64,000 nt of DNA from NCBI RefSeq assembly GCF_013260645.1, contig NZ_CP053921.1:868001-932000 (forward strand), given 5' to 3'. Both the position numbers and the translations under genes were made by a program. Origin of the DNA: Erythrobacter mangrovi. Lineage in GTDB: Bacteria; Pseudomonadota; Alphaproteobacteria; Sphingomonadales; Sphingomonadaceae. Below the pieces are notes generated by a model. It saw only the letters and a program-made list of their open reading frames with translations, was not told where the DNA came from and ran no database searches. This document shows, piece after piece, positions 9,225 through 20,706 of this stretch; positions within the stretch are counted from its first letter, which is position 1, and every line of letters starts with the position of its first letter.

Positions 9225-10129
9225 GCCGGGTTCGGGCTGGGCGCACGAGCAGTGCCGATCGGCGGGCGGGCCAGCGCATAAGCCAGCACCGCCACGCCAA
9301 CCGCTATCATCGGCAGGCTGAGCCATTGGCCCATCGAGAGTCCCGTCTCCTGCGCGAACTGCGCCAGCTGCGCGTCAGGTTCACGGAAGAATTCGTTGAC
9401 GAAGCGGCCGATTCCCATGCCGATCGTGAAAAGCCCGACCAGCAGGCCCGGCCGGTAGCGTGCACGAGTCTTCCAGAACAGCGCGATTACCAACACACCA
9501 AGCAGCAGGCCTTCGAGGCCGGCCTGGTAGAGCTGGCTGGGATGGCGGGCGACGTCGCCGCCGCCGGGAAAGACCATCGCCCAAGTCACGTCGCTTGCGC
9601 GGCCCCACAGCTCGCCATTGATGAAATTGGCGAAACGACCGAGCATGTAGGCCAGAGGCACATTGACCGCGACGTAGTCGCAGATGCGTAGCCAGTTGAG
9701 CCCGCCACGCCACGAAACCCAGGTGATTGCGAGCAGAACGCCAATCACCCCGCCGTGGAAGCTCATCCCCCCATCCCACAGGCGCAGCAGATCCCAGCTG
9801 ACCGCTTCCCCAGGGGTGAAGTGCGTGAACAGGCTCGGCTTGCCGGTGTCGCCGCCGGTATAGAAGGCAGCGTAGCCCAGCCGTCCGCCAAGAATGACCC
9901 CCAGGGTGCAGTAGAAGAACAGATCGTCGACATGGCGTTGCGCCATTGGGCTGCCGGGCGACTTGATCATCTTCGACAGCTGCCAGTAGGCCAGCAATAT
10001 GCCCAAGAGATAGGCGAGCGAATAATAGCGCAGCTGGAAGCTGCCGATCTCAAACAGGTACGGCTTGAGCCCGAGATCCTGCCAATAGATCGGGTCCGTT
10101 GCGCCCGATGCGGCCAGTAGTGACAGCAA
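9221..10129 (-). CDS. lgt: prolipoprotein diacylglyceryl transferase
   Basis: Lgt transfers diacylglycerol from phosphatidylglycerol to the lipobox cysteine of prolipoproteins in the inner membrane, the first step of lipoprotein maturation. The 302-residue protein has about seven membrane segments and the family signature GRFANFINGELWGR, plus the conserved HG in GMSFHGGVIG. The start is TTG at 10129, preceded by AAGGGG at about 8 bases; no ATG fits better. Several lipoproteins in this window (5.0, 52.1, 59.0 and 59.4 kb) would be its substrates. It leads a minus-strand operon with the MidA-type gene. Confidence 0.95.
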   Translation of the reverse strand: MLSLLAASGATDPIYWQDLGLKPYLFEIGSFQLRYYSLAYLLGILLAYWQLSKMIKSPGSPMAQRHVDDLFFYCTLGVILGGRLGYAAFYTGGDTGKPSLFTHFTPGEAVSWDLLRLWDGGMSFHGGVIGVLLAITWVSWRGGLNWLRICDYVAVNVPLAYMLGRFANFINGELWGRASDVTWAMVFPGGGDVARHPSQLYQAGLEGLLLGVLVIALFWKTRARYRPGLLVGLFTIGMGIGRFVNEFFREPDAQLAQFAQETGLSMGQWLSLPMIAVGVAVLAYALARPPIGTARAPSPNPA

Positions 10130-10294
10130 GTGGTAATCCCCTTAGAGACGTGTCCAAGGCCGCAACCGGCGACCCATCGGGGCGGCTTTTGGCATAGCAG
10201 GGGTTTTGGGGAAAGCCTGCGTCGAGCCGCAATTGAGCGTGCGGGCTCCGCAATGAAGCCGCGCGCCGGAATTGGAGAGGACTAAAGAGGACCG

Positions 10295-11985
<1,691 letters not shown>

Positions 11986-11989
<4 letters not shown>

Positions 11990-14745
11990 ATTCGACCCGC
12001 ATCCCAGCCCAGCGCGCGATCGTCGACCGGCGCGAACTTGCCGGAACCATCGACACGCTGGTCGCGGAGTATGGCGACAAGGCACGGCCCAAGGTGGTCG
12101 CGACGCTCAAGGCCGCGCTCGAGGCCGGGCGCAGCGAGCTCGCGCGCCGGTTGGCAGCCAAGCCATCCGCAGGCCACGAATGTGCAGGGGGCCACGCGTT
12201 CCTGATCGACCAGCTGGTCCGCGTGATCCACGATTACGCGGTCACCCACGTCTATCCCGCCGCCAACCGCTCCAAGGCCGAACGCCTCGCGATCATGGCG
12301 GTTGGGGGCTACGGGCGCGCCGAAATGGCCCCGCAGTCGGATGTCGACATCGCCTTCATTACCGGCGGCAAAGGCACGGCCTGGTGTGAGCAGGTGGTCG
12401 AGGCCATGCTCTACATGATGTGGGACCTCGGGCTGAAGGTCGGTCATTCGACTCGCACCGTCGACCAGGCGCTGCGCATGGCAAAGGATGACCTGACCAT
12501 CCGCACCGCGCAGCTCGAGGGGCGCTACGTCTGGGGCGACCGCGAACTCTACGATGAAGGCGTGAGGCGCTTCGAGCGCGAAGTCGTGCGCGGCAACGAA
12601 CGCGCCTTTGTCACGGAGAAGCTGGCCGAACGAAACGCGCGGCACAAGCGGATGGGCGACAGCCGCTATGTCGTCGAGCCCAATGTGAAGGACGGCAAGG
12701 GTGGCCTGCGCGATCTCCACACGCTCTACTGGATCGGCAAGTTCATCCACCGTGTCCGGGCAGCCGCAGAACTGGTCGACGTTGGCCTGTTCACCCCCGC
12801 CGAATATCGCAGCTTCCGCCGCGCGGAGAACTTCCTGCTGGCAGTGCGGTGCCACCTGCATGTGCTGACCGGTCGGACCGAGGACCGGCTGACTTTCGAC
12901 ATGCAGAGGCGGATCGCCGAGCGGATGAACTTCGCCGAACGCCCCGGCAAAAGCGCCGTCGAGCGCTTCATGCAGCTCTATTTCCTCCACGCCAAACGGG
13001 TCGGATCGCTGACCGGCGTCTTCCTTGCCCATATCGACGAGCAGTTCGCCGCCAGGAGCGCCAAGTCGGGCTTCTTCGCCGGCTGGAAACAACGCGGACG
13101 CAACCTCAAGGGCTACAAGGTGTTCGGCGGCAAGATCGCGGCGCCTTCGGATGACTGGTTCCGCAAGGACCCGGTGCGACTGGTCGAAATCTTCCAACTG
13201 GCCGAAGCAGAAGAGCTCGAACTCCATCCCGAAGCCATGCGGCAAGCCGATCGTGACAGCAGCTTGATCGACAATGCCGTGCGCAAGGACCCACGCGCCA
13301 ACGCGCTGTTCCTCGACCTGCTCACCGGGCGCAACGATCCCGAACTGGTACTGCGCTGGATGAATGAGGCCGGGGTGCTGGGCAAATTCGTGCCCGATTT
13401 CGGCAAGGTCAACGCGCAGATGCAGTTCGACATGTACCACCACTATACGGTGGACGAGCACACCATTCGTGCCATCGGCCTGCTCAACAAGATCGAAAAG
13501 GGTGAACTGGCGGAAGATCACCCGCGCGCGACGCGATTGATTCACAAGGTCAATTCGCGCCGCGTCGCCTATGTTGCAGCGCTCTTGCACGATATCGCCA
13601 AGGGACGCGGCGGCGATCATTCGGTGCTCGGGGCGGAGGTCGCGCGCGACCTGTGCCCACGCTTCGGCATGACCGAGAGCGAAACCGAACTGGTCGCCTG
13701 GCTGGTGCTGAACCACCTGCTGATGAGCCGTACGGCGCAGAAACGCGACCTTACCGACCCCAAGACGATCGAGGATTTCGTCGGTGAGGTGCAGAGCGCA
13801 GAACGGCTGCGCCACCTCGCCATCCTTACCGCGGTCGATATCCGCGCGGTCGGGCCGGGAACCTGGAACAGCTGGAAGGGCCAGTTGCTCGGCGAATTAT
13901 ACGACGTCTCGAGCGAGCGCCTGCGACTGGGACACATGCGTGAAGGGCGCGAACACCGCATTGCCGGAAAGCAGCAACAGGTCTCGGAACTCCTGGGCAA
14001 GCAGGCGCACCTCGTCGAGGAGCTCGCAGCGACGTTGGGCGATGCCTACTGGATCGCTGAGCCGGTCGACATCATCGCGCAGAACCTGGTGCAATATGCC
14101 GCCGCGCGCGAGCAGGCGCACGAGCTTTCGGTGCATTGCGAATTCTACGAGGCGCGCGGCGCCACACTGGTGACCGTGATCGCCGCCGATCATCCCGGCC
14201 TGTTCTATCGCATCGCGGGTGGCATCCACCTTGCCGGCGGCAACATCATCGATGCGCGCATTCACACTACCCGGCAGGGCTGGGCGCTGGACAATTTCCT
14301 GGTGCAGGATCCGCATGGCGGGGCCTTCGCCGAAAGGAGCCAGCTCGACCGGCTCAAGAAGAGCATCGGCGACGCGCTGGCAAACCGGGTCGATCTTGCC
14401 CCTCGCCTGGCACAGCGCCCGCTGGCGCACAGTCGCGCGCGCGTGTTCGACGTCAGCCCCCGCGTCCTGTTCGACAACAAGGCCTCGAACCGATTCACCG
14501 TTATCGAGGTCAACGCACGCGACCGGCCGGCGCTCCTCAACCGGCTCGCCCGCACGCTGTTCGAGCAACGCCTGGTGGTCCACTCGGCACACATCACGAA
14601 CTACGGCGAACGAGCAGCGGACACGTTCTATGTGACCGACCTGACGGGTCACAAGCTTAGCGCGGGCGAACGCATGGACGCGATCGAGAAGGCGCTGATC
14701 GAAGCCGCCAGCGACGCCTTGCAGGACAAGCTCGAAAACGCCTAG
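11986..14745 (+). CDS. glnD: bifunctional [protein-PII] uridylyltransferase/uridylyl-removing enzyme
   Basis: GlnD senses glutamine and adds or removes UMP on PII proteins, setting nitrogen regulation. The 919-residue protein has the expected order. The nucleotidyltransferase domain has GGYGRAEMAPQSDVDIAF, with metal-binding Asp119 and Asp121. The helical linker has VKDGKGGLRDLHTL. The HD hydrolase domain has HDIAKGRGGDHSVLG. Two C-terminal ACT domains follow (TVIAADHPGLFYRIAGGIH and IEVNARDRPALLNRLA). Length is normal for the family. Translation apparently starts at TTG 11986 inside the stop of the acyl-CoA ligase gene. No PII gene is in the window. Confidence 0.94.
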
Positions 14746-14752
14746 CGCGCCG

Positions 14753-15415
14753 CTAGCCGCGCTCTCCGAACAGCGCGGTGCCGACGCGGATATGGGTCGC
14801 GCCAAGCATGATCGCCGTTTCGTAGTCGCCGCTCATCCCCATGCTCCGGCCGTCCAGGCCGTGGTCGCGGGCAAGCTTGTCGAGGAAGGCGAAGAAGGGC
14901 GCGGGCTCGATCTCGAACGGCGGTATGCACATCAGTCCGGCCAGTGGGATCTCCGCCGCGCGAACCTGGTCAAGCAGCGCGGGTAACTCCGCAACCGGGC
15001 ACCCGCCCTTTTGCGGTTCCTCGCCCACATCGACCTGAACGAAGCACGGTACCTTCCGCCCGACCTTGTCGAAGGCCTTGGCCAGAGCGGTGACCAGACT
15101 GGGCCGGTCGAGCGAATGGATACAGTCGAACAGCTGCACCGCATCTTCGGCCTTGTTCGATTGCAACTGACCGATCAGGTGCAGCGTCATATCCGGATAG
15201 CGTTCGCGCAGGGCTGGCCACTTGCCTTGGGCTTCCTGCACACGATTTTCACCGAAATGGCGCTGTCCTTGTTCCAGCAACGGTACGATCGCATCGGCTG
15301 CATGCGTCTTGCTGACCGCAATCAAGGTTACGTCGTCCGCCTTGCGGCGCGCGATCTTGCATACCTTCGCGATAGTGGCATGCACTTGCTGAAGCGGGGT
15401 CTCTGCCTTTTCCAT
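14753..15415 (-). CDS. yggS: YggS/PLPBP-type pyridoxal phosphate homeostasis protein
   Basis: This 220-residue protein is a PLP-binding TIM-barrel protein that helps keep free pyridoxal phosphate and amino acid pools in balance; it has no established enzymatic activity. The PLP lysine is probably Lys36 in LIAVSKTH. Further family motifs are FGENRVQEA, LHLIGQLQSNK, VQVDVGEE, LMCIPP and SMGMSGDYETAI. It is convergent with glnD and divergent from the ThiE-like gene with only 22 bases between starts. Confidence 0.93.
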   Translation of the reverse strand: MEKAETPLQQVHATIAKVCKIARRKADDVTLIAVSKTHAADAIVPLLEQGQRHFGENRVQEAQGKWPALRERYPDMTLHLIGQLQSNKAEDAVQLFDCIHSLDRPSLVTALAKAFDKVGRKVPCFVQVDVGEEPQKGGCPVAELPALLDQVRAAEIPLAGLMCIPPFEIEPAPFFAFLDKLARDHGLDGRSMGMSGDYETAIMLGATHIRVGTALFGERG

Positions 15416-15437
15416 GGCGAGGCGCTATAACGCCCCC

Positions 15438-15950
15438 ATGCCGAGGCGCCAGTCCCTCCCGCTGTTGTGGCTCCTGTCCGATGCGCGCAATGACGCGGGA
15501 CTTCCTGGCGCCTTACGCGCCCTGCCCCGGGGTTCCGGCTTCGTCTTCCGCCATTATCACCTCCAGGGAGGTGCGCGTCGCCAGCGTTACGAAGAATTGG
15601 CCCAGATCGCGCGCGAGTGCGGACATCTTGTCATCCTATCCGGCACCGAGGATTGGGGCGCGGACGGCACGTATGGCCCGCCCGATCGCCTCAGTAACGG
15701 CCTGCGCCTGGCGACAGCGCATGACGGCGATGAATTGCAGTCTGCCATCGGCGCCAAGGCGGATGGCATCTTCCTGTCACCGGTCTTTCCCACCGCCTCG
15801 CATCCCGATGCAGCAACCCTCGGCGTTCACCGCTTTCGCGTCCTCGCCCGACAATCCCCGGTGCCGGTCATCGCCCTTGGGGGAATGACCCATGAGCGCG
15901 CCGGCGAACTCGATTGGCCTCGCTGGGGGGCGATCGACGGACTCGGTTGA
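15438..15950 (+). CDS. thiamine phosphate synthase (ThiE/TenI)-like protein
   Basis: This roughly 170-residue protein resembles ThiE/TenI barrels. GADGIFLSPVFPTASHP-type sequence (AKADGIFLSPVFPTASHPD) and VPVIALGGMT match the phosphate-binding half of the fold. It is short for ThiE (about 210) and lacks a clear DGVHLGQ segment in the middle, so it may be a TenI-like or degenerate member rather than a working thiamine phosphate synthase. I prefer ATG 15438; the in-frame ATG at 15414 would overlap the divergent yggS start. It precedes ftsK by 71 bases, including a small hairpin (15966-15982) without a U-run. Confidence 0.65.
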   Translation: MPRRQSLPLLWLLSDARNDAGLPGALRALPRGSGFVFRHYHLQGGARRQRYEELAQIARECGHLVILSGTEDWGADGTYGPPDRLSNGLRLATAHDGDELQSAIGAKADGIFLSPVFPTASHPDAATLGVHRFRVLARQSPVPVIALGGMTHERAGELDWPRWGAIDGLG

Positions 15951-16021
15951 TCGAACATTCCTTGACCTCGGAGTCCCCGAGGATTCATACTGCAGGCTCT
16001 CGACGGATCAGGGGAATACAA

Positions 16022-18358
16022 ATGGCCACGCGCGCAGGCGCAGCACCCGACTGGCGGGCGGCATTCCGCCGCTCGATGCGCCGCGCGCTGCATATGGGCG
16101 GGGCAGGCCTGTTATTCGCTCTGCTGCTGTTCTTCGCGCTCGCGCTGGCGAGCTATACCCAGACCGATCCGAGTCCCTCGACCGCGGCGGCAGGGACCGA
16201 CATCCGCAACTGGATGGGCGCAAGCGGCGCATGGGCGGCTGAACGCGCCCTCAATTTCCTCGGCCTGCCGGCAGTATTGCTTTTGCCGCTGCTCTATATT
16301 TCCGCACGGCGCCTGTGGACCGGCGTGGAAGACGCCAACGAAGAAGAGACCCCCGGCCGCTGGTGGGGACCATTCGCCATGCTGCTCGCCGCAATGGTGC
16401 TGTTGGGGACGGTGCTGGCACTGCTTTTCGATCCCGCCACAGGCTCGCTTCCCGCCGGCCTGGGCGGACTGTTCGGGCAGCTTGGCGGGCTCGCGATCGA
16501 GGGCATTTCGGATCGCTTTGGCGAAGGTATTTCGGGCTGGATTACCTTGGCATTGGCGCTGCTCTCGCTCGGTGGCGGGATCGCACTCGTCACCCGCGTC
16601 TTCGCGATCGACTGGCTGCAGTTCCTCACCCTTCCCGACTTCGTGAAGAAGACCCCGCAGATCGCCGACATCGACCTGCCACTGGTGCCCAAGCGCCAGA
16701 AGCGCGCCAAGGCGCTGGGTGGTGAAGGCGATGAGGAAGAGGTGGCCCTGCTCCAGCCGCGCCGAAGCCCCGAAATCGCGGATCCGGCGCCGGCACCTGC
16801 CAGCCCGCGTCCGGCCAAGGCGAAGCAGCGCGACATGTTCGCGAGCTTCCAGCTGCCCAGTCTCGACCTGCTCGACGATCCGCCCGAACACGCCGTGCCC
16901 AAGCTCGACAAGATGGCGCTGGAACGCAATGCGCGCCTGCTCGAGAACGTACTCGACGACTTCAACGTCAAGGGCGAGATTACCGCGGTACGCGCCGGCC
17001 CGGTGGTCACGATGTACGAGCTGGAGCCCGCACCGGGCATCAAGGCCAGCCGGGTGGTCGGGCTCGCCGAGGATATCGCGCGCAACATGTCGGCGATCTC
17101 TGCGCGCGTGTCTCCGATCCCGGGCAAGACCGTGATCGGCATCGAATTGCCCAACGCGGATCGCCAGATGGTCAGCTACAAGCAGCTCGCCGCCAGCGCC
17201 GCATTCGTCGACAACAAGGGCACACTGCCGATGATCCTGGGCAAGGACATCGCCGGCGAACCGATCGTCGTTGATCTGGCGGCCATGCCGCACTTGCTGG
17301 TGGCGGGCACCACCGGCTCAGGCAAGTCGGTCGGACTGAACGCAATCCTGCTGTCGTTGCTCTATCGGTTCACACCCGACGAGTGCCGGCTAATCCTGAT
17401 CGATCCCAAGGTTCTCGAGCTCAAGACCTACGACGACATCCCGCACCTGCTCTCGCCCGTGGTGACCGAGCCGCACAAGTCGGTACGAGCGCTCAAATGG
17501 GCGGTCGAAGAGATGGAGCGCCGGTATCGCATGATGTCGAGCGTCAACTCGCGCAATATCGCCGGCTTCAATGAGAAGATCCGCGGCGCCATTGCCAAAG
17601 GCAAGCCGCTCGGCCGACGGGTGCAGACCGGCTTCGATCCGGAGACAGGCGAGGAGCTCTATGAGGAAGAACAGCTCGATTACGAACCGCTGCCGCTGAT
17701 CGTGCTGATCGTCGACGAGCTGGCCGACCTCATGGTGACGGTCGGCAAGGAAATCGAGGTCCTGATCCAGCGCCTATCGCAGAAATCACGCGCGGCCGGC
17801 ATTCACCTGATCATGGCGACGCAGCGCCCCTCGGTGGACGTCATCACCGGCGTGATCAAGGCCAACCTGCCCACACGCATCAGCTTCAAGGTGACCAGCC
17901 GCATCGATAGCCGCACCATCCTGGGCGAGCAGGGCGCCGAACAGCTGCTGGGCAAGGGCGACATGCTCTACAAGCCCAACACCGGCGCGATGATCCGTGT
18001 CCATGGCCCCTTCGTGGCGGACGAGGAGGTCGAGCGAGTGGCCGATCACTGGCGGGCGCAGGGCAAGCCGGATTATGTCGATGCGGTGACCGAAGAGCCT
18101 GAAGACGGTTTCGGCTTCAACTTCGAGGACGAGTTCACCGCCTCCGACAACCCGGAAGAGCGCAAATATCGCCAGGCTTGCCAAATCGTGTTCGAGAACC
18201 AGAAGGCCTCGGGCTCATGGCTCCAGCGTCAGATGGGCGTCGGCTACAACACCGCCGCCAAGTGGATCGAGCGGATGGAAGAGGAAGGCCTGGTCGGACC
18301 CGCCAATCACGTCGGCCGCCGCGAAATCTTCCGCGATCGCGACGGCAATCCGATCTAG
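16022..18358 (+). CDS. ftsK: DNA translocase FtsK
   Basis: FtsK is the septal DNA pump that clears chromosome ends during division and activates XerCD at dif. The 778-residue protein has about four N-terminal membrane segments (residues about 20-200) and a Pro/Ala-rich linker (about 250-280). The motor follows with Walker A AGTTGSGKSVGLN and Walker B LIVLIVDELADLM. The C-terminal winged-helix gamma domain has GSWLQRQMGVGYNTAAKW and recognises the polar KOPS sequences. ATG 16022 is preceded by AGGGGA; an in-frame start at 15914 would overlap the previous gene. The linker is short, as in many alphaproteobacteria. Confidence 0.95.
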   Translation: MATRAGAAPDWRAAFRRSMRRALHMGGAGLLFALLLFFALALASYTQTDPSPSTAAAGTDIRNWMGASGAWAAERALNFLGLPAVLLLPLLYISARRLWTGVEDANEEETPGRWWGPFAMLLAAMVLLGTVLALLFDPATGSLPAGLGGLFGQLGGLAIEGISDRFGEGISGWITLALALLSLGGGIALVTRVFAIDWLQFLTLPDFVKKTPQIADIDLPLVPKRQKRAKALGGEGDEEEVALLQPRRSPEIADPAPAPASPRPAKAKQRDMFASFQLPSLDLLDDPPEHAVPKLDKMALERNARLLENVLDDFNVKGEITAVRAGPVVTMYELEPAPGIKASRVVGLAEDIARNMSAISARVSPIPGKTVIGIELPNADRQMVSYKQLAASAAFVDNKGTLPMILGKDIAGEPIVVDLAAMPHLLVAGTTGSGKSVGLNAILLSLLYRFTPDECRLILIDPKVLELKTYDDIPHLLSPVVTEPHKSVRALKWAVEEMERRYRMMSSVNSRNIAGFNEKIRGAIAKGKPLGRRVQTGFDPETGEELYEEEQLDYEPLPLIVLIVDELADLMVTVGKEIEVLIQRLSQKSRAAGIHLIMATQRPSVDVITGVIKANLPTRISFKVTSRIDSRTILGEQGAEQLLGKGDMLYKPNTGAMIRVHGPFVADEEVERVADHWRAQGKPDYVDAVTEEPEDGFGFNFEDEFTASDNPEERKYRQACQIVFENQKASGSWLQRQMGVGYNTAAKWIERMEEEGLVGPANHVGRREIFRDRDGNPI

Positions 18359-18365
18359 TCCCGGA

Positions 18366-19433
18366 TCACGCGGCCTGCTGGCGGGGTGGCTCGATGTAAC
18401 GTGACGCAGGACGGATCACGCGTCCGGTCATTGCCTGTTCGCGAGCATGCGCCAGCCAGCCCGCGGTGCGACCCATGGCGAAGACGGCGGTGAAGCAATC
18501 CTTGGGGAAGCCCACCGCCTCAAGCAACAGGGCCGTGTAGAACTCGACGTTCGTATCCAGAACCCGGTCAGGCTTGCGGCGGCGCAGTTCGGCGAGTGCG
18601 ACCTGTTCGACCTGTTCGGCGAAAGCGAGGCGTTCGCTTGAACCCGCCAATTTCGCAACCTGGGCCTTGAGCACATCGGCACGCGGATCGCGGGTGCGGT
18701 AGATGCGGTGGCCGAAGCCCATGAGGCGATCACCGCGGTCGAAAGCGCGGGAGATCCAGGCGGCGGCATCTCCCTCTTCAGCGATCGCGTCGAGCATGTC
18801 GATCACTGGTCCGGGCGCACCACCGTGGAGCGGTCCCTTGAGCGCACTGTAGCCCGCCAGCACGGCCGAGGTGAGGCCGGCCTGGGTCGATGCGACCACG
18901 CGCGCCGCGAAGGTCGAAGCATTGAGCCCATGATCCGAGACGGTGGCGAGATAGGCATCGAGCGCGCCAGCCCCCGCATCGCGGCCAAGCATGCGGACGA
19001 CGTCGGCAGCGTGGCCAAGCGTGGGATCAGGGAAGATCGGGTCGAGCCCATCACGCTGCCTGACCAGTGCCGGCAAGGCGACCGCTGGAAGCGCCAGGAG
19101 CCGGAATGCGTCGTCGAGTCCGGACGTGTCAGCCAAACCGGCCACAAGGGCACGAACTCCGTCGTAGGGCGGCAGCTGCGCAAGGCCAGGCAGGGCAGGG
19201 TGAATGGCGTCAAACAATTCGGCTCGGGTGCTCCCCAGCCGTGCGGCGAAGACCTGTTCATCAGGGAGGTTGTCGAAGAATCCCGCGAACAACAGGTGTG
19301 CGACCTGCTCGAAGCTCCTGCGTCCGGCCAGCTCATCCAGCCGATAGCCGCGGATCACCAGTTCTCCGACTTCGCCACGCACGTCGGACAACACTGTTTC
19401 CGCCGCCACCACGCCTTCAAGTCCGCTTGCCAT
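18366..19433 (-). CDS. citrate synthase family protein with Glu at the catalytic Asp position
   Basis: This 355-residue protein has the citrate synthase fold. The two catalytic histidines are present as His203 in GPLHGG and His242 in MGFGHRIY. The third catalytic residue, normally Asp in NVDFY, is Glu297 here (NVEFYT; the codon at 18543-18545 reads GAG on the coding strand). The family condenses acetyl-CoA or propionyl-CoA with oxaloacetate or a related acceptor. The substitution makes ordinary citrate synthase activity uncertain. ATG 19433 is chosen because GGAGG lies about 7 bases upstream. It is divergent from a second citrate synthase-like gene, sharing a 77-base promoter region. Confidence 0.85.
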   Translation of the reverse strand: MASGLEGVVAAETVLSDVRGEVGELVIRGYRLDELAGRRSFEQVAHLLFAGFFDNLPDEQVFAARLGSTRAELFDAIHPALPGLAQLPPYDGVRALVAGLADTSGLDDAFRLLALPAVALPALVRQRDGLDPIFPDPTLGHAADVVRMLGRDAGAGALDAYLATVSDHGLNASTFAARVVASTQAGLTSAVLAGYSALKGPLHGGAPGPVIDMLDAIAEEGDAAAWISRAFDRGDRLMGFGHRIYRTRDPRADVLKAQVAKLAGSSERLAFAEQVEQVALAELRRRKPDRVLDTNVEFYTALLLEAVGFPKDCFTAVFAMGRTAGWLAHAREQAMTGRVIRPASRYIEPPRQQAA

Positions 19434-19453
19434 CTTCGTTCCTCCGAATTGTG

Positions 19454-19500
19454 TTGACGTCAAACTGGAGGACCTCGACAAGTGAATCAATCTTGATCAA
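19454..19500. promoter_or_regulatory. palindromes in the divergent citrate synthase promoter region
   Basis: The 77 bases between the two divergent citrate synthase genes contain two perfect short palindromes, TTGACGTCAA at 19454-19463 and TTGATCAA at 19493-19500, and repeated AATCAA elements. The right-hand gene product carries a MerR-like DNA-binding domain, so these are candidate operators. No binding specificity is known; the match to any regulator is inference. Confidence 0.35.
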
Positions 19501-19510
19501 TATAATCAAT

Positions 19511-20620
19511 ATGAATGAATGGATGACCCGCGAGGAGGCCATTGCACGGCTGGGCGTCAAGCCGCAGACGCTCTATGCCTATGCCAGCCGCGGGCTGGTG
19601 GGCCGGACCGCGCAGGATGACGATCCGCGTCGCAGCCTCTATCGCAGTGCCGATGTCGAAGCCTTGGCCAAGCGCCGCAAACGAGGGCGCGCGACCGCTG
19701 CGATCGCCGCCAGTACGCTGTCCTGGGGTGAACCGACCCTTCCAACTTCCATTTCGACCGTGCGCGAGGGTGAGCTGATCTATCGCGAGCTGAGCGCCGC
19801 CGCCTTGGCGCAGGACCGCACGCTTGAGCAGGTTGCTGCGCTTCTGTGGCAGGTCGACGCAGTAGAATTTCCGGCCTGCGCCCCTGCCGACGATCCCTTC
19901 ATGGCCGTGGCCGAACTCGCCCGGACGGCGCGCCCGACCGTAGGGCGAAGTCGCGAAAAGCTTGCGCAGGAAGCCTGCGCAGCGGTCTCCACCATTGCGG
20001 CAAGTCAGGGAGCGAAGGGTACGGGACCGATGCATCTCCGCCTTGCGGAGGCATTCGGAAGCGGCGGTCCGGGTGCAGAGTGCGTGCGGCGCATCCTCGT
20101 GCTGCTCGCCGATCATGAGCTCAACCCCTCGACTTTCGCCGCACGGATCGCCGCGTCGACAGGGGCTTCGATGCCCGCATGCATCCTGGCCGGCCTAGCC
20201 ACCTTGTCGGGGCCGAAGCACGGCGGGGCAGGCGCCGCACTCGATGCCTTGCTGGGAGAGAGCGAAACGAGGGGCGCTACGGCTGCGGTCGATCGGTGGC
20301 TTGCATCCGGCCTGCCTTTGCCGGGATTCGGCCATCCACTCTACCCTGCCGGGGATCCGCGAGCGAAGGCGATCCTCGCCACTTTCGAACCGGATGAGGC
20401 GCTCAACCGGCTCTCCCGCGCTGCCTCCGAAACAGGGGACGCTCTTCCCAACGTGGATTTCGCCATTCTGGCGGCGGCCCGCGCGCATGGCTGGCCTCCC
20501 AACTCGACCTTCTCGCTGTTCGCTATTGCCAGGACGGTGGGCTGGGCCGCGCACGCAATGGAGCAGATGGAGTCAGGCGCCATCATTCGGCCCCGCGGGA
20601 TATACCGTGCAGCCGCGTAG
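19511..20620 (+). CDS. citrate synthase family protein with N-terminal MerR-like helix-turn-helix
   Basis: This 369-residue protein joins a DNA-binding-like domain to a citrate synthase domain. Residues 1-60 read MTREEAIARLGVKPQTLYAY, as in MerR-type winged helix-turn-helix domains, then a basic stretch AKRRKRGR. Residues about 80-369 form the citrate synthase domain with His237 (GPKHGG), His275 (GFGHPLY) and Asp316 (NVDF). All three catalytic residues are kept, but the usual Arg after the second His is Pro276. ATG 19511 is used because it begins the domain and avoids overlap with the divergent gene. It may be an enzyme, a metabolite-responsive regulator, or both. Confidence 0.83.
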   Translation: MNEWMTREEAIARLGVKPQTLYAYASRGLVGRTAQDDDPRRSLYRSADVEALAKRRKRGRATAAIAASTLSWGEPTLPTSISTVREGELIYRELSAAALAQDRTLEQVAALLWQVDAVEFPACAPADDPFMAVAELARTARPTVGRSREKLAQEACAAVSTIAASQGAKGTGPMHLRLAEAFGSGGPGAECVRRILVLLADHELNPSTFAARIAASTGASMPACILAGLATLSGPKHGGAGAALDALLGESETRGATAAVDRWLASGLPLPGFGHPLYPAGDPRAKAILATFEPDEALNRLSRAASETGDALPNVDFAILAAARAHGWPPNSTFSLFAIARTVGWAAHAMEQMESGAIIRPRGIYRAAA

Positions 20621-20706
20621 GGCCGTGATGGTAGATTCTCGGCGATCATTGCCAAGATTCGCATTAAGGATAGTCGGGCCAAGGAAGAGGGGAGGGCCCT
20701 GCATCA

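Noticed and set aside
15966..15982. CCTCGG/CCGAGG hairpin before ftsK as a terminator
   Set aside because: The stem is only six pairs and no U-run follows.
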